From positions 3,224,001 through 3,288,000 of the forward strand of contig CP131612.1 in assembly GCA_030686115.1 (NCBI GenBank): a stretch of 64,000 bases of DNA, read 5' to 3'. Origin of the DNA: Psychrobacter cibarius (lineage in GTDB: Bacteria > Pseudomonadota > Gammaproteobacteria > Pseudomonadales > Moraxellaceae). The notes beneath the pieces were generated by a model. That model saw only the letters and a list, made by a program, of their open reading frames with translations. It ran no database searches and was not told where the DNA came from. Of the stretch, positions 54,669-63,327 are shown in pieces. The position numbers and the translations under genes were made by a program. Each line of letters opens with the position of its first letter. The first letter of the stretch is position 1.

Positions 54669-55283
54669 TTAGCGCTTTGCAGCTTCAATCTGAATATTTA
54701 GCTGAACTTCTTTAGTAATACCTAATAATGTATATTTACTGATGCCCCATTTCGTTCGATCAATGGTCGTTGTGAAATCCCCACCGCAAACTGGTTTTTT
54801 TAATATTGGATTTAGGTAGCAATTGAACTTGCTGGCCGTTAGCGTAATGGGGTTAGTCTTGCCGTGTAGTGTCAACATACCATCGACTTTGCTGACATTT
54901 GAGCCACTACCATCAGTCGTAAAATACCATTTGGTAGACTCAAATTGCGCCAGTGGAAACTGTTCAATATCAAAAAAATCTGCGCTTTTTAGCGTGATAT
55001 CAAATGCTGTATTGCCTGTATTTAGGCTATTCAGAGGAATTACTAGCGAGATATTACCGGTCTTAGCCGCTGGATCATAATCTAGCTGCCCAGTGATATT
55101 ATAAAAGCCACCTGTGTTGGTAGAGGTATTAAAATGGTCAATAGCAAAGCGTACATTGGTATGAGTGGGGTCGATATCGTAAGTCATCGCCTGACTGCTG
55201 GCGATACCCAACATGCTTATGCTTAAGGCTAGTAGCGGCTTTCGAGAGGACAGTATGACTGTCGAGAGGGACATTTGATTCAT
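54669..55283 (-). CDS. YceI-family periplasmic protein
   Basis: A 204-residue exported lipocalin-like protein. A signal peptide covers residues 1-33 (ending GIASSQA); the mature domain starts MTYDIDPTHTNVRFAIDHFNTSTNTGGF and carries FDITLKSADFFDIEQFPLAQFES, GMLTLHGKTNPITL and KWGISKYTLLGITKEVQLNIQIEA, the YceI blocks. The family binds isoprenoid-like lipids in the periplasm. ATG 55283 is preferred over 55322 because AAAGGAA precedes it. Confidence 0.87.
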   Translation of the reverse strand: MNQMSLSTVILSSRKPLLALSISMLGIASSQAMTYDIDPTHTNVRFAIDHFNTSTNTGGFYNITGQLDYDPAAKTGNISLVIPLNSLNTGNTAFDITLKSADFFDIEQFPLAQFESTKWYFTTDGSGSNVSKVDGMLTLHGKTNPITLTASKFNCYLNPILKKPVCGGDFTTTIDRTKWGISKYTLLGITKEVQLNIQIEAAKR

Positions 55284-55382
55284 AGTAACATTCCTTTGCT
55301 GTATAAATGATAGAGCAATCACATCCTTTGTGACTGTGCTTTTATAATTGTGCTCTTATAATCGCTCTCTTATATAATGACA

Positions 55383-55492
55383 ACAAGCCCATACTTAATC
55401 AATCAGTATGGGCTTGTCTGTTTTAGACATAGCATTATCACTGCTAACGCTATGTCATAAGTATGATCAAATAAATCCGTTAAATCATACTT
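55383..55492. repeat. Three consecutive perfect hairpins at the RND operon 3' end
   Basis: First: ACAAGCCCATACT (55383-55395) with AGTATGGGCTTGT (55405-55417). Second: GACATAGC (55426-55433) with GCTATGTC (55449-55456). Third: AAGTATGAT (55459-55467) with ATCATACTT (55484-55492), which overlaps the stop codon of the RND gene. None has a strong T-run; together they may terminate or stabilise the 3' end. The second half of hairpin one shares GTATGGGC-like bases but is not a copy of the others. Confidence 0.65.
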
Positions 55493-58400
55493 TACTATCT
55501 GTTGTTGTCTGCTCTTTGCCACTAGGTACGAGCCATTTAGCAAACCATCCTGACAAATCATCCATCAAAGTATAAACCACGGGAATCACCACAAGGCTTA
55601 ATAACGTCGAAGTCACCAGACCACCCAGTACCGCAGCAGCCATCGGACGACGGAAGGTTGGATCAGCATCACCCCAACCGAAGACTAAGGGCAACATACC
55701 TGCCCCCATCGCAATAGTAGTCATAATAATAGGACGCGCCCGCTTGCGGCAAGCATCGATAATAGCCTCAAAACGCGCCAAACCTCGACGCTGTGCAATC
55801 AGTGCATAATCGACCAGTAAGATAGAGTTTTTGGTGGCAATACCCATTAGCATAATAAAGCCAATCATCGACGGCATAGAAAGACTGCTATTGGTAATAA
55901 CCAAGCCTACAAAAGCGCCGCCTATCGATAAAGGCAATGCCATCAAAATGGTAAAAGGCTGCAATATACGCCCAAACAATAGAATAAGTACGCCTAAAAT
56001 ACAAACCACACCGACCGACATCGCAATCACAAAACCGCTGAATAGCTCAGCCATGTTTTCTGCTTGACCTTGGTCAATAATGGTAATGGAAGGCGGTAGT
56101 TGTTGCATGGCAGGTACTGATTTAACCGCTTGTACCAAATCTCCAAGCTCGCCACTCGCAGGTTGCACCGTGATACTGATGGCGCGTTCCCGATCGAGCC
56201 TGCTAATCTGCGCAGGCCCAGTGCCAAAGTCTAATGACGCGACTTCACCCACACGTACACCCTGTCCTGCTGGTAACGAGCTCGGTACATATAGACCTTC
56301 TAATTGACTGACATTTTGTTTGGCAACATCTGGTAAACGAATGACGATAGGAATCTGCCGCGTATCCAAATTGAGCTTGGATAAACGCTGCTCATAGTCA
56401 CCCACCGTCGCCACTCGTAACGTCGTAGCGATGTCTTGCGTGGTCACACCTTTATCCGCCATCGCCAGTCTGTCTGGCGTCACCGTTAACTCTTGACGCG
56501 GCAAACTGCGGTCACTGGTCACGGAGCCAGCACTGGGTAGCCCTCGAATCTCTGACATGATTTGCTGAGCGGTTTGTTCAAGCAATTGCGGATTAGTACT
56601 GGTCATAGAGAAGTTGTAACCACTCTCTCCACCACTCGACAAACCGACGGTAAAGCGCGCACCTGGCACTTCTGCCAACAAACTACTTATTTGACGTTCA
56701 ATCTCTTGCTTAGAGCTGCGCTCTGCACGTGGTGCTAGCACGATGTCTAGACCTGCTATATTTTCGGCTTTGCCACCACTAGAGTTTGAGTCCATGCTAG
56801 CCTGAGCCTCACCGACTGAGGTAAAAATATTGGTGACTTCAGGCATTGCTAAAATACGCTCACTTGCCAGCGCAGCAACGCGCTCTGTGTCTTCCAGCGC
56901 AACGTCAGGTGTCAACTCAATCGCCACACGAGTTTGGTCAATGTCATTATCAGGAATAAACGATGTTGGTAGTAATTTGACAAGCATCAGTGACGCCACG
57001 AATAACACTAAAGTTGCACCCATCGTCAGCCAGCGATGATGCAGTGTCCATGCCACTATTTTGAGATACCAACCCATCAGCGCGCTTTGTTTCTCAACGT
57101 GTTTTTTCTCTGGTCGCAATATATACGCTGCCATCATCGGTGTGATAAGACGCGCGACCATCAAAGACGCAAAAATCGACAATGCAGCCGTCCAGCCAAA
57201 CTGACGGAAAAACTGTCCAACGATACCGCCCATAAAGGCGGTGGGTAAAAACACGGCAATCAAAGTAAAGGTGGTCGCGACTACCGCCAAGCCAATCTCG
57301 TCAGCCGCTTCCATCGCTGCTTCATACGGTGTCTTGCCCATGCGTAAATGCCGTATGATGTTTTCGACCTCGACGATCGCATCATCAACCAATACACCAA
57401 TCACTAACGACAATGCCAACAAAGATATAATATTGAGGCTAAAGCCAAATAAGTACATACCTAAAAAGGTGGGAATCACTGATAATGGCAAGGCGACAGC
57501 AGCAACTATAGTTGCCCGAATATTGCGCAAAAATAAGAATACAACGACGACTGCTAACAGACCACCTTCGATCAGCATCCGTAATGAGGCTTGATAATCT
57601 TCAGCGATGGGCGTTGCCCGATCATAGACTTTTTCAATAGTGATATTCCCTACATCGGCTGACAGCTTGGCAAGCTCTGCATCAACCAGCTCCATGACCT
57701 CGACTTCACTGGCACCACGCGAGCGGGTGATGTTAAATGCCACCACCGTTTGCCCGTCGAGCTTAGCAATAGAGCTTGGGTCAGCCGCGCCATCTGTGAT
57801 TTGTGCCATACGTCCAAGCGCTTGCGTACCACCTGCTGGGATTGCCACTTGTAAATCATTGAGCTCACTTGCCCGCTCCACCGCACCAAGGACACGAATC
57901 GTCTGGGTGGTTTTGCCCACTTCTGCTTCACCACCAGAGCTGTCCTGCTGAATACCCGTGATTTGATTGGATAGTTGTGTGATAGAGAGCTTAAGACCAC
58001 TCAAGGTAATCGGGTCAGCTGCGACGGTAATCTCACGCTGCAAACCACCAATACGGCTAACCGTGCTGACACCCGGTATATCAGAAAGACGCTTGGTGAC
58101 CGTATCATCGACGAACCAAGACAAGTCTTCCACATTCATGTTTTTAGAAGCCACAGAATAAGTGACAACGGGGAATCCTGCGGTTGAAACTTTAGTAATA
58201 ATAGGGTCATTGGCCGCGGCAGGCAAATCGCCGCGTACCTCGCCTACTGCCGAGCGCACATCATCGACCGCTTCTTGAATATCCTTTTCTAACACAAACT
58301 CTGTGACCATGGTGGCAGCACCCGTTTGTAACGTGGTGCGAATATGCTTGATACCCTCAATACTGGTGAGCTTGTTTTCTATCTTTTTTGCGATGTCGTT

Positions 58401-58586
58401 TTCGAGCTGTGATGGCGCGGCACCCGGTAAAGTCACCGTGACCACAACTGCAGGTAGGTCAATATCAGGAAACTGCTGCACCTTCATTTTCATAAAGCCA
58501 TAAATACCGCCTAACGTCAGTAGTATAAATAGCAAAATGGCAACTAAAGGATTTTTTATCGAGTAAGCAGAAACATTTAAACTCAT
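55485..58586 (-). CDS. RND multidrug efflux permease (HAE1 family)
   Basis: Inner-membrane proton-driven pump of the AcrB/MexB superfamily, 1033 residues with twelve helices in two halves and two large periplasmic loops. The proton-relay Asp pair lies in LVIGVLVDDAIVEVENIIRHLRMGK; GMYLFGFSLNIISLLALSL and the second-half FIMLMGIATKNSILLVDYALIAQRRG are family blocks. The N-terminus VSAYSIKNPLVAILLFILLTLGG is typical. The ATG overlaps the adaptor stop by four bases. No outer-membrane TolC-like gene or TetR regulator lies beside it, so it probably uses a distant channel. Confidence 0.92.
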   Translation of the reverse strand: MSLNVSAYSIKNPLVAILLFILLTLGGIYGFMKMKVQQFPDIDLPAVVVTVTLPGAAPSQLENDIAKKIENKLTSIEGIKHIRTTLQTGAATMVTEFVLEKDIQEAVDDVRSAVGEVRGDLPAAANDPIITKVSTAGFPVVTYSVASKNMNVEDLSWFVDDTVTKRLSDIPGVSTVSRIGGLQREITVAADPITLSGLKLSITQLSNQITGIQQDSSGGEAEVGKTTQTIRVLGAVERASELNDLQVAIPAGGTQALGRMAQITDGAADPSSIAKLDGQTVVAFNITRSRGASEVEVMELVDAELAKLSADVGNITIEKVYDRATPIAEDYQASLRMLIEGGLLAVVVVFLFLRNIRATIVAAVALPLSVIPTFLGMYLFGFSLNIISLLALSLVIGVLVDDAIVEVENIIRHLRMGKTPYEAAMEAADEIGLAVVATTFTLIAVFLPTAFMGGIVGQFFRQFGWTAALSIFASLMVARLITPMMAAYILRPEKKHVEKQSALMGWYLKIVAWTLHHRWLTMGATLVLFVASLMLVKLLPTSFIPDNDIDQTRVAIELTPDVALEDTERVAALASERILAMPEVTNIFTSVGEAQASMDSNSSGGKAENIAGLDIVLAPRAERSSKQEIERQISSLLAEVPGARFTVGLSSGGESGYNFSMTSTNPQLLEQTAQQIMSEIRGLPSAGSVTSDRSLPRQELTVTPDRLAMADKGVTTQDIATTLRVATVGDYEQRLSKLNLDTRQIPIVIRLPDVAKQNVSQLEGLYVPSSLPAGQGVRVGEVASLDFGTGPAQISRLDRERAISITVQPASGELGDLVQAVKSVPAMQQLPPSITIIDQGQAENMAELFSGFVIAMSVGVVCILGVLILLFGRILQPFTILMALPLSIGGAFVGLVITNSSLSMPSMIGFIMLMGIATKNSILLVDYALIAQRRGLARFEAIIDACRKRARPIIMTTIAMGAGMLPLVFGWGDADPTFRRPMAAAVLGGLVTSTLLSLVVIPVVYTLMDDLSGWFAKWLVPSGKEQTTTDSKV

Positions 58587-59911
58587 GGTTGTGCCTGCGC
58601 TGCTGTACTCGTTTGGCTAACACCATCAACGATACGCACCAAATCTCCATCATTTAAAAAGCTACCGCCTTGTTTGACAATTTGACTGTCACTAGGCAAT
58701 GGCTCTAGCACTGCCACATTTTCGCCAAGTCGCTCGCCCAATGTCACTCGTTGTTGCTTGATACGACCCATGGTCTGACCATCTTGAGTGGTCACATTGG
58801 TTACTAGCATCACATAATCATAGCCATCGTTGCTGACGATAGCGCTATTGGGCACCGTTTGCGTACTGGCACTGCCTAATAGGAACTCACCCGTTTGATA
58901 CATACCTGCCCGTACTTTTGCATTGGCTGCCAAGCTCGCATAGATGGTAATCTGCCGGTTGTTGTCCGCCGTTGGTGCTATGCGGCTCACTTTCCCCATT
59001 ACCGTATCACCATCTGGTAAGCTCACCCGTACTGGCGTCCCGACACTGACTTCACCGACAAGCTTGGGATCAATATCTGCACGCCATTCCAAAATACCAC
59101 CTTTAATGATAGTAAATAATGGCTCGCCACCAGCAACCATACCGACCTCCGCCATTTTCTCGCTGATGACACCGCTGACTGGTGCGACCACTGTTGCATT
59201 ATCTACACTCAAGCGCTGAGTGCTCAGACGCGCTTTGGAGGCTTGTAGCGCAGCCTGTGCTTGAAGTTTTGCAGTGCGATAGCGATCGGCTTCTTGTTTA
59301 CTAATGGCATCAATATCTATCAATGGCAATACACGAGCAGCATCAGCGCTGGCATTGGCAAGCGTCGCTTCTGCTTCGGCAACATCTGCCTCTGCTTGCA
59401 AGACTTGCTGCTCCATAGCATCGGTGTCAAATATCGCCAATACTTGACCCGCTTTGACGCGATCACCTTCTTCGACCAATATACGCTCGATAGCCACGCC
59501 ATTGACTTTAGCACTGACATTCGCCGTATCTTTGGCATCAATGGTGCCATCAGCACTGAGTGTGTTACCAATATCATCTTGGCTTGGGCTGACCGTTTCT
59601 ACTGATAATACCGCCTGCTCAGTACTCGTAGCGCTTGCAGTGGCACCATCACTTGAAGTACCACTAGAAACTGGCGATTCATCCGTCGCGGCTTCATCAC
59701 TCCCGCCCCAATACTTTCCAAGTAGCACACCAATGATAAGCACGGCTGCCAATACGGGTAACAACCATAATGGTAATTTTGAAGCGGTTTTTTTAGACAA
59801 TGTATCAGACTGGCGATAAGGTGGTAGCTCAGATGGTTGAGGTGGTTCAATGTTGGTTTCTTGCTCGCTAGTCGGTGCTTGCTTATTATTAGGGTGTTCA
59901 AAATCACTCAT
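58583..59911 (-). CDS. RND efflux periplasmic adaptor (membrane fusion protein)
   Basis: A 442-residue HlyD/AcrA-type adaptor. A cytoplasmic proline-rich segment (1-47) precedes one membrane helix (about 48-65, LWLLPVLAAVLIIGVLLGK), a Ser/Thr/Ala-rich linker, a lipoyl half-motif (VSAKVNGVAIERILVEEGDRVKAGQVLAIFDT), an alpha-helical hairpin (VLQAEADVAEAEATLAN) and a second lipoyl half (ATVVAPVSGVISEKMAEVGM). There is no lipobox, so it is membrane-anchored by the helix. First gene of the two-gene efflux operon. Confidence 0.9.
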   Translation of the reverse strand: MSDFEHPNNKQAPTSEQETNIEPPQPSELPPYRQSDTLSKKTASKLPLWLLPVLAAVLIIGVLLGKYWGGSDEAATDESPVSSGTSSDGATASATSTEQAVLSVETVSPSQDDIGNTLSADGTIDAKDTANVSAKVNGVAIERILVEEGDRVKAGQVLAIFDTDAMEQQVLQAEADVAEAEATLANASADAARVLPLIDIDAISKQEADRYRTAKLQAQAALQASKARLSTQRLSVDNATVVAPVSGVISEKMAEVGMVAGGEPLFTIIKGGILEWRADIDPKLVGEVSVGTPVRVSLPDGDTVMGKVSRIAPTADNNRQITIYASLAANAKVRAGMYQTGEFLLGSASTQTVPNSAIVSNDGYDYVMLVTNVTTQDGQTMGRIKQQRVTLGERLGENVAVLEPLPSDSQIVKQGGSFLNDGDLVRIVDGVSQTSTAAQAQP

Positions 59912-60431
59912 AGTCGGTCTCTATAAATAAGCACGGTACTAACGCCGTAAAAAGTATAAGGGAAACAAAATGATACAGGCAGAGCTTATCAAAATAGTCT
60001 TTTATCATTGTAGACTATCTCGTCATTGGGTCAATTATGTTAAGTATCTACATAGTCAATTGTTGATAGTAATCAAGACATAACAATCAAGACATAACAA
60101 TCAAGACATAGTAAGACATTGAACTTAATAAAGATTATTAGTAGCAAAGATTATCAGGTGAACGATAAGTAAAGACAAAAGACAGCGTATTCCTAGCTCA
60201 GTCCCAGTTCTTTCCTAAAGTCTTCTTCATACAAAACTCCTTGCTTAAAACTTATTCACCCAATGAAAAAATGACCAAATATACTGTCATATTGAATGAA
60301 TTAAGATGCGCCCATTATAGTTGGAACAATCACTCGTAAAAATTAATGATACATACACCCTACAGTTTAGACTTGTATTTATGGGGTAATTTGTCATTAT
60401 TAAGATAACTCTACTAATAAAGGAATCCATC
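59912..60431. other. Intergenic region with tandem repeats
   Basis: 520 bases with no gene longer than ten codons. They include the RND operon promoter side, three 14-bp tandem repeats (60072-60111) and the promoter side of the 42-residue gene. Confidence 0.55.
60072..60111. repeat. Three 14-bp tandem repeats
   Basis: AATCAAGACATAAC at 60072 and 60086 exactly, then AATCAAGACATA at 60100. It lies upstream of the RND adaptor gene; no function is evident. Confidence 0.75.
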
Positions 60432-60560
60432 ATGGCTAATAAATCAGACGTAAAGAAGCTTAAACAAGAAATTAAAGATACAAAAGCAAAAATTAAGCAG
60501 AAAAAGAAAGACCTCAAAGATCTTAAGAAGTCATTGAAAAAGTCGAAAAAAGCCAAATAG
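60432..60560 (+). CDS. 42-residue lysine-rich coiled-coil protein
   Basis: A short gene with a good ribosome site (AAAGGA, seven bases before ATG) and its own terminator at 60599. The product starts MANKSDVKKLKQEIKDTKAK and continues as an unbroken Lys/Asp/Leu helix with heptad-like spacing, ending KKSKKAK. About half of the residues are lysine. It has no signal peptide. It could be a small nucleic-acid-binding or ribosome-associated protein; that is inference from composition. It is clearly a gene by signals, not by homology. Confidence 0.65.
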   Translation: MANKSDVKKLKQEIKDTKAKIKQKKKDLKDLKKSLKKSKKAK

Positions 60561-60598
60561 CTTTGTTTCGAAATGATGGCTCTACGTCAAAAAATAGA

Positions 60599-60628
60599 AG
60601 AGGATAGCGTTGGCTGTCCTCTTTTTTG
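60599..60628 (+). terminator. Terminator of the lysine-rich small gene
   Basis: AGAGGATAGC (60599-60608) pairs with GCTGTCCTCT (60613-60622, one T-G pair) around a GTTG tetraloop, followed by T5. Confidence 0.88.
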
Positions 60629-60633
60629 CTATT

Positions 60634-60689
60634 AATTTAGCCATTTTTAGCCCATTTATAGGATAACCGATTGAATTGACTATACGCCT
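60634..60689 (-). mobile_element. Decayed solo end of the MITE-like element
   Basis: AATTTAGCCATTTTTAG (60634-60650) matches the reverse complement of the inner left part of the element at 19826 exactly, and the similarity continues through CGATTGAATTGA to a damaged tip (CTATACGCC instead of GGACACGCCC). It ends at the recG stop codon. Confidence 0.6.
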
Positions 60690-63055
60690 TAGGCATTAGT
60701 ATAACGACTCGCCTCAGGCATCCAGCGGTGAATCAGTTGGCTGACATCTGCCTTGCGCATAGGATCTGCAATTAGATGTTTTGCTAAACGCTGAGCAATG
60801 GCAAACAGCTGCTCGTCACGTATCAGATCAGCCAAATAATAACCGACGTTACCCGTTTGACGTTTGCCCAATAACTCGCCGGGACCACGCAGTTCCAAAT
60901 CTTTTTGGGCAATAACAAAACCATCAGTGCTATCACGCAGGACATTTAAGCGCTCTGTACCTGTCTCTGATAATGGCTTTTGGTATAACAGTACGCAATA
61001 GCTTTTGGTTGAGCCACGCCCGACTCGCCCGCGCAGCTGATGTAATTGCGATAGACCTAATCGTTCGGCATTTTCGATGACCATTAACGACGCATTAGGT
61101 ACGTCGACCCCAACTTCAATGACTGTTGTGGCAATCAACAAGTCCAAATTGCCAGCTTTAAATTCTTGCATGATGGCTTGTTTATCAACGGATTTCATCT
61201 TGCCATGGACAAGACCAATGCGAATATTCAAGCGCTCATTTAAATCCTCATAAGTGGCTTCAGCAGCTTGCGCATCCAGCACACTAGACGCTTCGACCAA
61301 CGAGCAAACCCAGTACGCTTGCCTACCCGCTTCACAATTAACCGCAATCCGCTCAATGACTTCATCGCGTCGATTACGGTCAATGGTCACCGTAGTAATT
61401 GGCGTACGCCCCGGTGGTAATTCATCGATAATCGAGGTATCCATATCACCGTAAACGCTCATTGCGAGCGTGCGCGGAATCGGGGTAGCGGTCATAATCA
61501 GCTGATGCGGCGTGCTATTGGCCACCCCTTTATTGGTTAGTGCCATACGCTGCTCAACACCAAAGCGATGCTGTTCATCGATAATAACTAAGCCCAATTT
61601 GGCAAACTGCACCTGCTCTTGAAACAGTGCATGAGTCCCGACGACCACTTGCACCGTGTTTTCTGCGACTGCTTCCAACGCTTCGCGGCGCTGCTTCGCC
61701 GTTTGTTTCCCAGCAAGCCAGCCAACACCGATACCTAACGGTTCAAACCATTGTTTGAAATTGACCAAATGCTGCTCTGCTAAAATTTCTGTGGGTGCCA
61801 TAACAGCCACTTGCCAACCACTATCAAGCGCATAACCCGCTGCACCCGCTGCGACCAGAGTCTTGCCCGCGCCAACATCGCCCTGCACCAACCGCAACAT
61901 CGGGATGGACGTTGCCATATCAGCCGTAATATCTTTCATGACTCGTTGCTGTGCACCCGTTAAATCAAACGGCAATGCTGCAAATAGCTTATCGGCAAGC
62001 GGGCTATTGATAGTACATTTAGGCGCTTTATGCTGATGCAGTTGCTGACGACGATATAACAAGCTGAGCTGATGGGCGGTTAATTCTTCAATAATTAAAC
62101 GCTGGCATGCTGCATGAGTACGGGCACTTAATTGGGTAAGTAGCTGATATTGTCGTCCGGCGTCGGTATAAGTCGGCGGTGTATGCAGTAATACTAAGGC
62201 TTCAAATATCGTCAGGTTATAGACGTTGTTATTAACTGTTCTATTAGCGACTGTATGGATATCACTGTTTGTATTATTATTGGCATCATAGACATTGGCT
62301 TTATTGACACTACTAACGCTATGACCAGTCGTATTATCTGGCACACTACGCGCCAATGTCGAGAATATATCTTCTGGATACTCTGCCTCTGTTATCGGTA
62401 TTTTAGCCGGTTCAAAAGGTGCTAATGGCAAGTCAGCCACGACTGCAAAGTCTGTAGGAGTAAACAGCGTCATCGGTAAGCCTTCACTGCGAACCGTCTG
62501 TAATGCCAGCTTAATCAAGGTACGCAGCTTATTTTGATGTAAACCTTTAACACTTGGATAAATGGGCTGCAAACCAGTATTTACTACCGTCTCATTACTA
62601 CTGATAATTTGATATTCAGGATGGTGGATTTGCTTACCATAACGACTCACTTTCACTTCGCCAAATAATTGCAGCTGTGTCCCTAAGCTCATGGTTTGTG
62701 CAAGACCACGATAAACTTTAAAAAACCGTAGCGATATGGTGCCTGTATCATCATCTACCACGACCGTCATACCGCTGCGCTTGGTATCGACGTGCACCAC
62801 ACGCCCAGTAATCAACGCAGACTGTCCGTGCCCCACTTCTGCTATAGACAGCAATCGGCTACGATCTTCATAATCACGTGGCAGATGCAGCAATAAATCA
62901 AATATTCGTTTAATATTCAATTGCGCCAACTGTTCTGCGACTTTTAATCCCACACCCGCCAGTGCCGTCACTGGCATATCTAGCGCTGAGAGTGGCAGCT
63001 CAGACCTAAAGTGGTCTGTTGGGCTAGTTAAAGAAGCGTTCACTGATACTGACAT
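60689..63055 (-). CDS. recG: ATP-dependent DNA helicase RecG
   Basis: Branch-migration helicase that rescues stalled forks and processes recombination intermediates. 788 residues: N-terminal wedge/OB domain (LLLHLPRDYEDRSRL, about 55-70), Walker A LVQGDVGAGKTLVA, DEQH box VIIDEQHRFGVEQR, TATPIPRTLAM and the C-terminal VEVGVDVPNASLMVIENAERLGLSQLHQLRGRVGRG. A low-complexity Asn-rich insertion lies at about 237-281 (NNNTNSDIHTVANRTVNNN) between wedge and helicase parts. ATG 63055 is preferred because AGGA lies six bases upstream; an earlier TTG is adjacent. Confidence 0.95.
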   Translation of the reverse strand: MSVSVNASLTSPTDHFRSELPLSALDMPVTALAGVGLKVAEQLAQLNIKRIFDLLLHLPRDYEDRSRLLSIAEVGHGQSALITGRVVHVDTKRSGMTVVVDDDTGTISLRFFKVYRGLAQTMSLGTQLQLFGEVKVSRYGKQIHHPEYQIISSNETVVNTGLQPIYPSVKGLHQNKLRTLIKLALQTVRSEGLPMTLFTPTDFAVVADLPLAPFEPAKIPITEAEYPEDIFSTLARSVPDNTTGHSVSSVNKANVYDANNNTNSDIHTVANRTVNNNVYNLTIFEALVLLHTPPTYTDAGRQYQLLTQLSARTHAACQRLIIEELTAHQLSLLYRRQQLHQHKAPKCTINSPLADKLFAALPFDLTGAQQRVMKDITADMATSIPMLRLVQGDVGAGKTLVAAGAAGYALDSGWQVAVMAPTEILAEQHLVNFKQWFEPLGIGVGWLAGKQTAKQRREALEAVAENTVQVVVGTHALFQEQVQFAKLGLVIIDEQHRFGVEQRMALTNKGVANSTPHQLIMTATPIPRTLAMSVYGDMDTSIIDELPPGRTPITTVTIDRNRRDEVIERIAVNCEAGRQAYWVCSLVEASSVLDAQAAEATYEDLNERLNIRIGLVHGKMKSVDKQAIMQEFKAGNLDLLIATTVIEVGVDVPNASLMVIENAERLGLSQLHQLRGRVGRGSTKSYCVLLYQKPLSETGTERLNVLRDSTDGFVIAQKDLELRGPGELLGKRQTGNVGYYLADLIRDEQLFAIAQRLAKHLIADPMRKADVSQLIHRWMPEASRYTNA

Positions 63056-63327
63056 CAAAGATCCTAACGATATTATTTTTAGTTTTCATATACTCATTCA
63101 AGTATTTTCAATATACCGTAGATGATGACAGTTTTTATAAAACAGCTGTCATAAACATGACACATCAAAACACCGACTCATTTCATTATAGCTGACAATA
63201 CAATTGCTTATGCTCAGCTATTTAGTAATACTGCGTCAAAAAGCCTGAAAGTCAAACGGCTCATTTGTATCATATCAATAACTGATGTCTTATTTTCCGT
63301 ATTATCGTCATTTTATAAGGTGTTTTT

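Noticed and set aside
57241..57594. Antisense frames inside the RND permease
   Set aside because: They are reverse-strand shadows of a well-supported gene.
60198..60230. Ten-codon frame MKKTLGKNWD with an AAGGAG site on the minus strand
   Set aside because: The ribosome site is good but ten codons cannot be told from chance; no promoter or terminator is evident.
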